DNA from: Myroides odoratimimus
GTDB lineage: Bacteria; Bacteroidota; Bacteroidia; Flavobacteriales; Flavobacteriaceae
Assembly (NCBI RefSeq): GCF_001485415.1
Contig: NZ_BCMQ01000017.1
Coordinates: forward strand, 1-64,000
Reading direction: 5' to 3'
Length of the DNA stretch: 64,000 bases
Part shown: piece by piece, positions 54,534 through 62,919 of the stretch
Position numbering within the stretch: the stretch's first letter is position 1
Layout: every line of letters starts with the position of its first letter
Made by a program: the position numbers and the translations under genes
The notes under the pieces: model-generated
Told to the model about the DNA's origin: nothing
What the model saw: only the letters and a program-made list of their open reading frames with translations
Database searches by the model: none

Positions 54534-54848
54534 ATGACTAAAGGACAAGTACATATTCGCTGTTCTAAATGCGGAACATTTAATGTAGATACAGATAACT
54601 GTATATCGTGTGGACATGCATTGAATATGGTACAGCAACGTGAAGAAGAACGCAAGCACTTAGAACGCGAACGCATCGCTAAGGCGTTAGCTGAAGAACC
54701 TTCTGCTATAGAGAAGTTTTTACTCCGTATGACGAAGCATCCATGGCTGTTAGTACGTTTATTTTTTAAGTTAGTCTATGGCGTTTGGTTTACTGTGATG
54801 GCAGTGACGATGTTTATAGCTTGGCTAATCGGGATGATAGTAGCATGA
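54534..54848 (+). CDS. zinc-ribbon membrane protein
   Basis: A 104-residue protein with an N-terminal CxxC...CxxC zinc ribbon (CSKCGTFNVDTDNCISCGH, cysteines at about residues 10, 13, 24 and 27), a charged helical linker and one or two C-terminal hydrophobic spans (FKLVYGVWFTVMAVTMF, AWLIGMIVA). It is likely an inner-membrane protein with the ribbon in the cytoplasm. Its TGA stop overlaps the ATG of the next gene, so the two are translated together. No function is known. Confidence 0.85.
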   Translation: MTKGQVHIRCSKCGTFNVDTDNCISCGHALNMVQQREEERKHLERERIAKALAEEPSAIEKFLLRMTKHPWLLVRLFFKLVYGVWFTVMAVTMFIAWLIGMIVA

Positions 54849-55234
54849 GTGTATTGAAGCATTGGACTTTCATTACTATGTTAGTAGTGGGTGGGGCTAT
54901 CTATACAGCACAGCGGCTGGAGGTAGAGTTACCATCCTTTATTAATAATTATGTCAACGATATTCTCTCTATTCCCCTTACGATGGCAGTGATATTAGTC
55001 ATTCTACGCCTGTGGAAAGGGAGTACATATCAGTTATCTCCCCTGATGATCACTAGTGTAGTCTTGTACTACACCTTTTATTTTGAATATTACCTTCCTC
55101 AGCACACTTCTCGTTATACTGCAGATTTATACGATATAGGCTGTTATATCTTAGGGGGTATCCTCTTTTATCTCTTACAACAATATGTGTGGAGCGCAAA
55201 TAACTCCCTTCAGAAGAAAGTATCACACAAATAA
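54845..55234 (+). CDS. small four-span membrane protein
   Basis: A 129-residue integral membrane protein starting at ATG 54845, which overlaps the previous stop by ATGA; a longer frame from 54785 runs inside the upstream gene and is rejected. It has about four spans, with conserved-looking INNYVNDILSIPLTM and FEYYLP-x-YTADLYDIGCY segments. Similar flavobacterial proteins are called magnesium citrate secondary transporter in databases, but that label is weak. It is the partner of the zinc-ribbon protein, and the two may form one membrane complex. Confidence 0.8.
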   Translation: MSVLKHWTFITMLVVGGAIYTAQRLEVELPSFINNYVNDILSIPLTMAVILVILRLWKGSTYQLSPLMITSVVLYYTFYFEYYLPQHTSRYTADLYDIGCYILGGILFYLLQQYVWSANNSLQKKVSHK

Positions 55235-55741
55235 ATAGCATTACTTTTTTTGTTTTCATCTAGTTATTAGTCGTTTTTTTCTCTCATTTTAGAAATTTTG
55301 AACACCTTTTTTTTAGAAATCCCGCTTTTTTGGAGGTTTATGGGTATTTAGTAGAAAAAAGCTGTATGTTTTTTTTGAGCAGTATTTTTGTTAAGTATTT
55401 GATATATAGTTTATTGTTGTTTTTTGTATTAAGTGTACTATTATCATGCACCTATCCTGAAGCCAGTATTCATGGGGTTTTATCGCATATTGTTCGACAA
55501 TAGTGGGACAATACACCGAGAATGGTGGAGCTAAGAGGTTGTTTGTCGAAAGAATCTCCTTTTATACTCCACGTATTCTTCATGTATTAGCTCTTGAGGT
55601 TGTGATAGGTTATTTTGAAGGTGGGAGTTTTAATTACAGAGAAGATTCAGGAGGATAAGGCAAAAAATGAAAAAAACGATACCTTTGTACTTCCACTGAG
55701 ATAGCGTTGTCTAGAAGGTGTTATAACAATTAAAGCGCAGT
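55235..55741. other. T-rich non-coding gap
   Basis: 507 nt with long T-runs on the + strand (55246-55420) and no supported open frame. A small inverted repeat ATTGTTCGACAAT is at 55485-55497. TACCTTTG at 55680-55687 is an exact -7 consensus match 55 nt before the next start. No RNA family or repeat is recognised. The length and strand asymmetry of the T-runs are unusual for this window. Confidence 0.6.
55680..55687 (+). promoter_or_regulatory. candidate promoter core TACCTTTG
   Basis: An exact TAnnTTTG match upstream of the small acidic protein gene at 55742; the spacing to the ATG is 54 nt. No clear -33 TTG is seen. Confidence 0.35.
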
Positions 55742-56095
55742 ATGATTACAGTATTTTATACAGATTATTATGAGAATTTATCTGAAGAGAATCTAGAGCT
55801 AACACTAGAAGAATGTATAGAGATATTCTCAGAGACGATAGACTTAGTGGATAACTTCGTCGGTATTACGGTAGGTGCACACACGATGCAGTTTCACTGT
55901 GATGAAGACCGTATCTTAGTAGAGGTGTTAAATCCTCCTACCTTAGTCAACCCACAGATGTATGCTGACAAAACACAATGTCTAGCCATCATTAAAGATA
56001 TTTATGCAAAACAACAACTGTTCGTCTATCCACAGATGAAATTAGTAGATGTACGCAAAGAGAGTCTTGACGATGTATTAGAAAGAGAGTCTTAA
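55742..56095 (+). CDS. small acidic cytoplasmic protein, function unknown
   Basis: A 117-residue acidic protein with no signal or span. The pattern MITVFYTDYYENLSEENLEL, then VGAHTMQFHCDEDRILVEV and CLAIIKDIYAKQQLF, matches in spacing the protein at 61390-61719 (MIKLFYYDAL..., DDTLQFGWLRDDMWITDI, CIELIKEQYKNFDL), so the two are remote paralogs. The short alpha/beta arrangement with an acidic face resembles immunity proteins of polymorphic toxin systems, but no toxin is adjacent. It ends at a terminator. Function unknown. Confidence 0.75.
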   Translation: MITVFYTDYYENLSEENLELTLEECIEIFSETIDLVDNFVGITVGAHTMQFHCDEDRILVEVLNPPTLVNPQMYADKTQCLAIIKDIYAKQQLFVYPQMKLVDVRKESLDDVLERES

Positions 56096-56110
56096 TAAAG
56101 AAGAATAGAA

Positions 56111-56142
56111 AAGCCTGCTAGACATACTAGCAGGCTTTTTTT
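56111..56142 (+). terminator. terminator after the small acidic protein gene
   Basis: AAGCCTGCTAG (56111-56121) pairs with CTAGCAGGCTT (56127-56137) around ACATA, followed by TTTTTTA. It lies 15 nt after the stop. Confidence 0.92.
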
Positions 56143-56254
56143 ATGAAATTGTTTTTTTGTTTTTTTGTGAAGGTGTGAAATCGTTTAGTCTTATTTCATC
56201 ACTACATAGTTTGTCACATCATCTAAGTGTCTTATGCCCGTAGGGCAAGGCTGT

Positions 56255-56296
56255 TAACCGATAACCGATAACCGATAACTGTTGACCAATAACTAT
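56255..56296. repeat. short 7-bp tandem repeat (TAACCGA)
   Basis: Three perfect TAACCGA units at 56255-56275 are followed by three degenerate ones (TAACTGT, TGACCAA, TAACTAT) in the same 7-bp register. It overlaps the 3' end of the EamA gene. Such arrays vary in copy number between strains; no function is suggested. Confidence 0.8.
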
Positions 56297-57189
56297 TTCT
56301 TCTGATTAGCAATAATAACTAAGGTTACAGCACCCAATACGAATAGTAGACCTATAGCAGACATCCAGTCGAAGTGCTCTGCGAAGAATAAGGTACCTAC
56401 TAGTACAGCTACTACTGGTTCCATAGATCCTAGGATAGAGGTGACAGTACTACCTGCGTGCTTCACTGCTAGTACTAGACATAAGTCAGAAATGAAGGTA
56501 GCGAATACTCCTAATAGAATAAGGTTAATCCAATCACTCGTTAGGGGCACCGTCTGTATTCCTGTCGTGAATAGACAGTAGAATAAGAAGATTAAACACC
56601 CCATTAACAATACATAGAAAGTCAATGAATCAAAGTTCATCTCTGATATTCTTGATTTATTTAAGCCTACGATATACAGTCCATAGGTGAATATCGTCAG
56701 TGCAGAGAGCACTAGACCTGTGATCAGTGAAGGCGAAGCCTCACCGTGTATACACATCATACCCACTCCCACTAGAGATAGAATAGACGCTACTAAGAGT
56801 GCGATAGACTTCTTCTCCTTATAGAACATAATCATGACAATACTGACGAATATAGGGTATAAGAAGTGTACAGTAGTGGCTAGCCCACTATCTATATACT
56901 CATACGCATCGACTAAGAATTTGGCTGTTGCGGCATACAATAACGCCAAGAAAAAGACGACTGCTAGATCTTTAATAGAAATTTTTAAGCTTGTTTTTTT
57001 GTACAAACATACTGCGCCCATGGTCACAGATGAAAATAAGAATCGATAAAATAGAATGGTCGGTATGCCTATAGCAACCACTCCTTCTGGTCGCAAGTTC
57101 GGCAGTATCAATGGTAAGGAGAACAAAGGCACCAAACCAAATGTACCCGAAGAAATCAATGCGAATAGAATTCCTTTAAGGTTTTTCAT
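56293..57189 (-). CDS. EamA/DMT-family transporter
   Basis: A 298-residue transporter with about ten hydrophobic spans, of the drug/metabolite transporter superfamily. The N-terminal LKGILFALISSGTFGLVPLF and the second-half AVKHAGSTVTSILGSMEPVV repeat are typical; the central FLYPIFVSIVMIMF marks the end of the first EamA repeat. It lies downstream of a 7-bp repeat array and is transcribed alone. Substrate is unknown; family members export amino acids or other small metabolites. Confidence 0.9.
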   Translation of the reverse strand: MKNLKGILFALISSGTFGLVPLFSLPLILPNLRPEGVVAIGIPTILFYRFLFSSVTMGAVCLYKKTSLKISIKDLAVVFFLALLYAATAKFLVDAYEYIDSGLATTVHFLYPIFVSIVMIMFYKEKKSIALLVASILSLVGVGMMCIHGEASPSLITGLVLSALTIFTYGLYIVGLNKSRISEMNFDSLTFYVLLMGCLIFLFYCLFTTGIQTVPLTSDWINLILLGVFATFISDLCLVLAVKHAGSTVTSILGSMEPVVAVLVGTLFFAEHFDWMSAIGLLFVLGAVTLVIIANQKK

Positions 57190-57411
57190 TGTTTTAAAAA
57201 TCTTTTAATTAAAAATCTGCGCAAAGGTACATTTTCAAGTCGGGGTATAGAAGTAGGAGGTATATTATTGCTAATCTCTTGTTTTACCTAGGATAGGACC
57301 GTTTATTTTGATAAGAGATTTGGTAGAGAAAAATTAAGATGATAACATTTTTCGTAATAATTTTAGAATAAGATAATTAAGGAATAGTGTATCTTTAACA
57401 TAAAATTCGAT

Positions 57412-58122
57412 ATGAGGAATATGTTGATATTGACCTTTATACTTATTTCTGTCTCTTGTTTAGGGCAAATACCTACAGATTGGCAAGTGGATGGGTTAAA
57501 AGGAAAGGTGAAGAATATGGAAATAGTTATGAATGGGGTAGGTGAAAGTGCATGCTTTAAAGAAGTAAATGTTTATAATGAAGAGGGGTATTACCTATCT
57601 AAAAAGATGTCAGTTTTAGATGAAAAAGCACCTGATGTTGCTATGTTTTTAAATATGATGGAGAACTATGAACCATATAAAGGTAATAAAAGGATTACGA
57701 TAAGCTTTTTAGGTGATAAAGTAGAGATAGCTAAGGGGACAGAAGAGTGGCAGTCAGATAGTATTCGCGTTAATATTAGTAAAGGAATTTCGTGGGGAGA
57801 AAGTAGTGAAGAAAAAGAAGTTCTGATTAATATAACTACCGAAACATTTAATGGAAAAGGGCTTTTAGTAAAAAGTTTGTATGAAGATGAATTTAGTAGT
57901 TCAACTGATTTGCCAGGTAAAAGATTAGAGACAGTTAATACGTTCAATACAGAAGGATATTTAACTAGTTTAAGAGTAAATGATTTAAATAAAAATACAT
58001 CTACAGAGTTAAAAGTGGTAAATGTAGAACTAGATATTAAGGGAAATGTAACAGTACAAGAGCATTACGAGGATGATGTATTAGTGCTTAATAAAACCTT
58101 TACCTACGAATATTACGATTAA
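57412..58122 (+). CDS. secreted protein, first of a second tandem family
   Basis: A 236-residue exported protein with a signal peptide (LILTFILISVSCLGQIP); the Cys before Leu-Gly may be a lipobox (VSC). The mature part begins DGLKGKVKNMEIVM, the element shared by the next two genes (LEGLKGKVKSKTVI, LEGIRGRVKSVTEV), and ends in TFTYEYYD. It is 23 nt upstream of its first paralog. The region alternates strand-like segments with EYYD-type ends that recall YD repeats. Unknown function; probably a surface-anchored protein family. Confidence 0.8.
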   Translation: MRNMLILTFILISVSCLGQIPTDWQVDGLKGKVKNMEIVMNGVGESACFKEVNVYNEEGYYLSKKMSVLDEKAPDVAMFLNMMENYEPYKGNKRITISFLGDKVEIAKGTEEWQSDSIRVNISKGISWGESSEEKEVLINITTETFNGKGLLVKSLYEDEFSSSTDLPGKRLETVNTFNTEGYLTSLRVNDLNKNTSTELKVVNVELDIKGNVTVQEHYEDDVLVLNKTFTYEYYD

Positions 58123-58144
58123 TAAAGAGGCTAAAGAAAAGAAA

Positions 58145-58801
58145 ATGAAAAAGTGTTTACTGTTTATGCTAGTGTTAGTACTAGCGAGTTGTACTAAAGA
58201 TACCATTATCCCTATACCTGATACACAGTTAGAAGGATTAAAAGGGAAGGTGAAGAGTAAAACTGTTATTAGTTCGAATGGCTTTTTTGGATTACCATGT
58301 AAGCAGATTATTCTGTACGATGATTTAGGATATAAGATATCAGAAGAGATACTCATAGATGAAAATAAGACAGGAGAATATTCTTTATTGGCTAGAATGG
58401 AATATGCACCCTATCATGATAGTACTAGAATTAGTAAAACGTATGGGGCAGATCACAAGTTATATGATGTGACAACGACTAAGTGGCTTACTAGTCAAGA
58501 TTATACTATAATTAGAATGAATGAAGAAGATAAAGGAGAGATACATAAGGAGGTAGTAAAAACAGATGGTAAAGGGAGGCAAACTCATAAAGTAGGATTA
58601 AGAAAGTATATAGGCAAAAGTCAAGTGGATACTATATCTAGGAGTATATTCGAATATGATGAGAAGGGGGACAAAGTATTAGAGAAATCAAGACTTACAA
58701 ATGAGTCTTATGGCGAGATTAAAGTAACTAATTTGACATTCGATAAGTATGCTAATATAACAAGGCAAGAAACATCTAGTGAGGATATAGATGCCAATTA
58801 A
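58145..58801 (+). CDS. lipoprotein, second of the family, truncated by a stop codon
   Basis: A 218-residue lipoprotein (signal ending LVLASC). It aligns with its neighbours over the whole length, but a TAA at 58799-58801 stops it ten codons before the family's end. In the same frame the sequence continues EVEYTYEYYE to a second stop at 58832-58834, exactly the YEYY end of the paralogs. A single substitution of a Lys, Gln or Glu codon would explain it. The protein may still work without its last ten residues, or it may be a young pseudogene. Confidence 0.8.
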   Translation: MKKCLLFMLVLVLASCTKDTIIPIPDTQLEGLKGKVKSKTVISSNGFFGLPCKQIILYDDLGYKISEEILIDENKTGEYSLLARMEYAPYHDSTRISKTYGADHKLYDVTTTKWLTSQDYTIIRMNEEDKGEIHKEVVKTDGKGRQTHKVGLRKYIGKSQVDTISRSIFEYDEKGDKVLEKSRLTNESYGEIKVTNLTFDKYANITRQETSSEDIDAN

Positions 58802-58857
58802 GAAGTAGAGTATACGTACGAATATTATGAATAATAAAAAAAGCTAAAGAAAAAGAA

Positions 58858-59553
58858 ATGATTAAGCAGTTAATGTCGGTACTAGCGGTAATGCTAGTAG
58901 GATGTAAGTCAGAGGGGAGTACTACACCCTATAGTGATGCGAAGTTAGAGGGGATCAGAGGAAGAGTAAAGTCTGTAACAGAGGTTATACGACTGTCTGA
59001 CTCTAATGTTGTGTCACAGAGAATAAGCCTATATGATGAGAACGGATATAAGATATCGATGGAGTCTTTAGACAATGAGTTAGATACTGAATTGTTAGAA
59101 TTTAGTAGTAATGGTATTCTTAAATACGAACCGTATAATGGACAACAACGCGTATTAAAAGGATATGATTATGAAGGAGCTGTGATAAGTGAAGCGATAC
59201 AGAAGTGGTCTTCTCCTGCGGCGTATACTGTAGTTACATCTTATACTAATACTCCCTCAGTGAGTAATACTATAAAAGGGGCAGTAGATAAAGAAGGAAA
59301 GATTAGCTCTATGCAGATGATAGCAAAGGATGGAGAGAGTGTACAGATAAACTCATTGTCGAAGTTTATGTATGATGATAGTGGATATCAGAATGGGTAT
59401 ATACAGAAAGATGTATTAGCCTCTACAGATGCTAAATATATAGTAATGAATAAGGGGTACGATAGTTTTGGGAATATTACAAAGCAGGAAGTATATGTGG
59501 AGCGAGATGTACTAGTGAGTGAGAAGGAGATTGCGTATGAATATTATGAATAG
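58858..59553 (+). CDS. lipoprotein, third of the family
   Basis: A 231-residue lipoprotein (MIKQLMSVLAVMLVGC, lipobox VGC). The mature region begins with the family motif LEGIRGRVKSVTEV and ends IAYEYYE, the complete family C-terminus. The middle has LYDENGYKISMESL and MYDDSGYQNGYIQKD repeats. It is the last of three tandem genes, 56 nt after the first stop of the previous gene and 23 nt after the second. The function is unknown; the family looks like a lineage-specific set of surface lipoproteins. Confidence 0.82.
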   Translation: MIKQLMSVLAVMLVGCKSEGSTTPYSDAKLEGIRGRVKSVTEVIRLSDSNVVSQRISLYDENGYKISMESLDNELDTELLEFSSNGILKYEPYNGQQRVLKGYDYEGAVISEAIQKWSSPAAYTVVTSYTNTPSVSNTIKGAVDKEGKISSMQMIAKDGESVQINSLSKFMYDDSGYQNGYIQKDVLASTDAKYIVMNKGYDSFGNITKQEVYVERDVLVSEKEIAYEYYE

Positions 59554-59730
59554 GTTGGCTGTAATTATGTAATAAAAAGTGATTAAAATTACGTGATGAG
59601 TATTTATAGAGGTTAATTATTGTGAATTTTATTGTATAATCTAGTGTTTATGGTGAAATAGGCGATTAATAGTCTTGGAAGTATGGTTAAAATGTGTAAT
59701 TTGCCCATCTTAAACTAAACACTAACCAAT

Positions 59731-61296
59731 ATGAAAATCACAAACGTAATCAGTAAGACGATTGCACATAGTGTACTAGGGGTGACCTTACTGTCTAGTG
59801 CGCTAGTATTAGCACAAAAACAAGATCCTATAGTAGAAGCTATCGTAAAAGAAGGAACTACTAATTCTCAATTAAAGAAGTATGCATTTGAACTAATGGA
59901 TGTCATCGGACCTCGCTTAGTTGGAACACCACAGATGATGCAAGCACATAATTGGGTTAAGGATCAGTATTCTTCTATGGGCTTCGAGGCGCGTAATGAA
60001 GAATACGGAACATGGAAAGCATGGGAGCGTGGTACTACACAGATCACGATGACTTCACCTCGTACTAAATCATTAGAGGGAATGCAACTGGCATGGAGCC
60101 CTGCTTCTAAAAAAGGAGGGGTGGACGGAGAAGTAGTGATATTAGCTGATGTAGCTTCTCAGGCTGACTTTAATGCTTGGTTACCTTCTGTTAAAGGGAA
60201 GTATGTCATGATCTCTATGCACCAACCTACAGGAAGACCAGACTACCAATGGCAGACTTTTGCTACGGAAGAGTCTTATACTAAAATGAAAGAAGAGAAA
60301 GCTGCAGCTGAGAAAGCATGGGCTACTCGTATCAAAAATACAGGATATACAGCTAAGGAATTGCCTAAAGTATTAGAAGATGCAGGAGCTGCTGGTGTGA
60401 TAATGTCATACTGGACAGGTATCATGGGGTCTAATAGAATCTTTGGAGCAGAGACTAAAAAAGTGCCTACTATCGATATCGCATTAGAAGATTATGGAAT
60501 GCTATATCGATTAGCAGAGAATGGTAAGAAACCTCATATCCATGTGAATGCACAGTCAAAAGACCTTGGTACTGCGAAGACATATAATACAATAGCTGAG
60601 CTTAAAGGTGGAGAGAAAGGAGATGAGTATGTAATCTTATCTGCACACTTAGACAGCTGGGATGGTGGAACAGGTGCTACGGATAACGGTACAGGTATCA
60701 TCACGATGATGGAGGCTGCTCGTATCCTAAAAGCAGTACTGCCAAATCCTAAACGTACTATCCTAATCGGTAACTGGGGAAGTGAAGAGCAAGGATTAAA
60801 TGGATCTCGTGCTTTCGTAGCAGATCACCCAGAACTACACAATAAGATACAAGTAGTATTCAACCAAGATAACGGTACAGGACGTGTGGCTAATATCTCT
60901 GGACAAGGGTTCTTAAACTCTTATCAATATATCACAGACTGGTTATACGCAGTGCCTGAGAAATATAAGAAAGAAATTAAAACACACTTCCCTGGTTCTC
61001 CATCAGGAGGAGGTTCAGATCACGTGTCATTTGTAAGTAAAGATATACCTGGGTTTATGATGAGTTCATTGAGCTGGGGGTATGGTAACTATACTTGGCA
61101 TACGAATAGAGATACAGCTGACAAGATCGTTTATGACGATGTACAGAACAATGCTATTCTAATCGCTATCATGGCTTATAAAGCAAGCGAGGAGAAAGAG
61201 TTGGTATCTAGAGAAAAGATTGTTCTTCCATTAGACAGTAAAGGAGAACGTCAAGAGTGGCCAGAGTCAAGAGGACCTAAGCGCACAAGTAACTAA
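59731..61296 (+). CDS. secreted M28 peptidase with PA-domain insertion
   Basis: A 521-residue zinc aminopeptidase, exported by a signal peptide (SVLGVTLLSSALVLAQ). The first part has the pre-PA ELMDVIGPRLVGTPQM segment, then a PA-like insertion (residues about 120-270) and the metallopeptidase domain with AHLDSWDGGTGATDNGTG (His and bridging Asp ligands), WGSEEQGLNGSRA (catalytic Glu and ligand) and WHTNRDTADKI (last His). It differs from the smaller M28 lipoprotein at 22603. It is probably periplasmic or secreted and releases amino acids from peptides. It ends at a strong terminator. Confidence 0.92.
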   Translation: MKITNVISKTIAHSVLGVTLLSSALVLAQKQDPIVEAIVKEGTTNSQLKKYAFELMDVIGPRLVGTPQMMQAHNWVKDQYSSMGFEARNEEYGTWKAWERGTTQITMTSPRTKSLEGMQLAWSPASKKGGVDGEVVILADVASQADFNAWLPSVKGKYVMISMHQPTGRPDYQWQTFATEESYTKMKEEKAAAEKAWATRIKNTGYTAKELPKVLEDAGAAGVIMSYWTGIMGSNRIFGAETKKVPTIDIALEDYGMLYRLAENGKKPHIHVNAQSKDLGTAKTYNTIAELKGGEKGDEYVILSAHLDSWDGGTGATDNGTGIITMMEAARILKAVLPNPKRTILIGNWGSEEQGLNGSRAFVADHPELHNKIQVVFNQDNGTGRVANISGQGFLNSYQYITDWLYAVPEKYKKEIKTHFPGSPSGGGSDHVSFVSKDIPGFMMSSLSWGYGNYTWHTNRDTADKIVYDDVQNNAILIAIMAYKASEEKELVSREKIVLPLDSKGERQEWPESRGPKRTSN

Positions 61297-61305
61297 GATA
61301 TAAAG

Positions 61306-61337
61306 AAAGAGCATTGCTGAGGTAATGCTCTTTTTTT
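61306..61337 (+). terminator. terminator of the M28 peptidase gene
   Basis: AAAGAGCATT (61306-61315) pairs with AATGCTCTTT (61324-61333), loop GCTGAGGT, then TTTTG. It lies 10 nt after the stop. Confidence 0.88.
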
Positions 61338-61389
61338 GTTGTTAAAAGTTGCATAGAGTTGTTTAATTTTGAAAGATAAAAAGGTAGAT

Positions 61390-61719
61390 ATGATAAAGTT
61401 GTTTTACTATGACGCTCTTACTGATCAGGGTCAAGAAGGAGAAGAGTCTAAGGTGGCTACAGAGCTAGAAGTAATCACGTGTTTTAAGAAGTTGTCGACA
61501 GAAGAAGGTACTTTTATTGGAATATTTAAGGGAGAGGATGATACACTACAGTTCGGTTGGTTACGAGATGATATGTGGATTACAGATATTCCTATAGTGA
61601 GTAAAAAAGGCTCTTATCAGAAGGAAGGGACTCGAGAAGAGTGTATAGAATTAATTAAAGAGCAATATAAGAACTTTGATTTGAGCTTCAGTCATAGTTA
61701 TACATTTGAGGAGTGGTAG
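61390..61719 (+). CDS. small acidic protein, paralog of the 55742 gene
   Basis: A 109-residue protein starting at ATG 61390 (MIKLFYYDALTDQGQEG); a longer TTG start at 61369 adds seven residues and is less likely, since the paralog at 55742 also opens with MI and an aromatic-rich strand. Its later motifs DDTLQFGWLRDDMWITDI and CIELIKEQYKNFDL match that protein in order. It is acidic, has no signal or membrane span, and has an uncharged Trp end (FEEW). The fold resembles small immunity proteins, but this is only a resemblance. Confidence 0.75.
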   Translation: MIKLFYYDALTDQGQEGEESKVATELEVITCFKKLSTEEGTFIGIFKGEDDTLQFGWLRDDMWITDIPIVSKKGSYQKEGTREECIELIKEQYKNFDLSFSHSYTFEEW

Positions 61720-61918
61720 TGAGTTTTATATTAGTATAAACTATTTTTTATATTTAGTTTCTAGTATTGGTGGTTGGTTTTTGGTGACTATTTTAATAAA
61801 CTATATTTTTTAATCTTAATTTTATTGTTTTCTGTTTTGTATTTACGTTAAATAATATTTTTTTGGTATAAACTTTTGTTGTTTTTATTTTACTTTGACG
61901 CCCTAAAATAATAATAAC

Positions 61919-62350
61919 ATGAAAAATATAAGTTTGGTTATCATGATGTTAGTCATGGTTTTTGTTGCTGGGTGTTCAAAAGAAGACTTAGAAGTAAACA
62001 ATAAAGATGTCAGTATTCAGTACAATGGTACATCTGTAGAAACTAGAAAAGCTAAGGAGTACACTAATTTTTATTTTACTATTAGATCTAAAGTGCGTAC
62101 ACCTATGCAAGGGTATGTAGAAGTAGTTACTATAAATAATGAGAAGATAAAGTCGGATAGATTTTCTCTTGATATGGGAGAGCATAGAGAAGTTCTAGTG
62201 AAGAAAGAAGGAGTAGTAGTTGAAAGAGATTATGTAAAGAGCTATAAAGTGTATGCTACCCCTATCAACTTTGATGCATTTCCGAATAGGGGAATGCCTT
62301 CAAGAGACTTCTTTAACCCACCTATGTATAAATTTCCAAAGGCAGGATAG
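61919..62350 (+). CDS. lipoprotein, small family, member 1
   Basis: A 143-residue lipoprotein (MKNISLVIMMLVMVFVAGC, lipobox AGC, then SKEDLEVNN). The mature part is a small beta-rich domain: KEYTNFYFTIRSKVRTPMQG and GYVEVVTINNEKIKSDRFSL, followed by a basic KEGVVVERDYVKSYKV segment. The gene 106 nt downstream encodes a protein with the same plan, so these are tandem paralogs. A 7-of-8 promoter core (TTACTTTG) lies 18 nt before the ATG. No function is known. Confidence 0.78.
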   Translation: MKNISLVIMMLVMVFVAGCSKEDLEVNNKDVSIQYNGTSVETRKAKEYTNFYFTIRSKVRTPMQGYVEVVTINNEKIKSDRFSLDMGEHREVLVKKEGVVVERDYVKSYKVYATPINFDAFPNRGMPSRDFFNPPMYKFPKAG

Positions 62351-62456
62351 AATGTCTGTAGGCTATATACAATTGGGATACTTAATGTTGGTGTAGTGTT
62401 AAAGCATTGTGTCTTGTTTTGTTTGTGCAGTTTATTTGTAATAAAAAAATTGCTTT

Positions 62457-62843
62457 ATGAATAAGATATTGATGTCTATGATCATCATGATGTTATTATT
62501 AGTAAGTTGCTCATCAGATGATAATGAACTTAAGAGTAATGATAAAGATGCTTATACAGAATATGTGAATCACTCTGTCGTACAACGTGATTCTAAAAGG
62601 TATAGCCAATTCGTATATAATGTGAAATCTGTTACGACAAACCAATTAAAGGGATATCTAGAACTAACTACTGTAGAGGGAAAAAAGTTTAAGTCAGAGG
62701 ACTTTAATGTAAGTCCTGGAGGAGTAACGACAGTGACAGTGCTTGTGGAAGGACAAGTGAGTGATGTCGGATTTATCAAAGATAGAAAGTTGTATGTCAG
62801 ACCTGTTATTGCATTTGTAGATCCTTTGTTGCCAATAAAATAA
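62457..62843 (+). CDS. lipoprotein, small family, member 2
   Basis: A 128-residue lipoprotein (MNKILMSMIIMMLLLVSC, lipobox VSC, followed by SSDDNE). It matches the upstream gene: YSQFVYNVKSVTTNQLKGYL corresponds to its FYFTIRSKVRTPMQGYV, and VEGKKFKSEDFNVSPGG to INNEKIKSDRFSLDMGE. It is a short single-domain lipoprotein, probably surface-exposed or periplasmic. It ends at a bidirectional terminator shared with the phosphodiesterase. Unknown function. Confidence 0.78.
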   Translation: MNKILMSMIIMMLLLVSCSSDDNELKSNDKDAYTEYVNHSVVQRDSKRYSQFVYNVKSVTTNQLKGYLELTTVEGKKFKSEDFNVSPGGVTTVTVLVEGQVSDVGFIKDRKLYVRPVIAFVDPLLPIK

Positions 62844-62861
62844 ATTATTATTTATAACTAA

Positions 62862-62900
62862 AAAAAGAGCTATTTGAGATTTTCTCTAATAGCTCTTTTT
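62862..62900. terminator. bidirectional terminator between lipoprotein and phosphodiesterase genes
   Basis: An A-run and GAGCTATT pair with AATAGCTC and a T-run, continued by GAGA/TCTC after one mismatch, around a TTT loop. It serves the convergent genes ending at 62843 and 62920. Confidence 0.88.
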
Positions 62901-62919
62901 GTTGAAACAAAGTATAGAC

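Noticed and set aside
54785..54844. Longer frame before the four-span membrane protein
   Set aside because: It lies wholly inside the zinc-ribbon gene; the ATGA overlap at 54845 gives the natural start.
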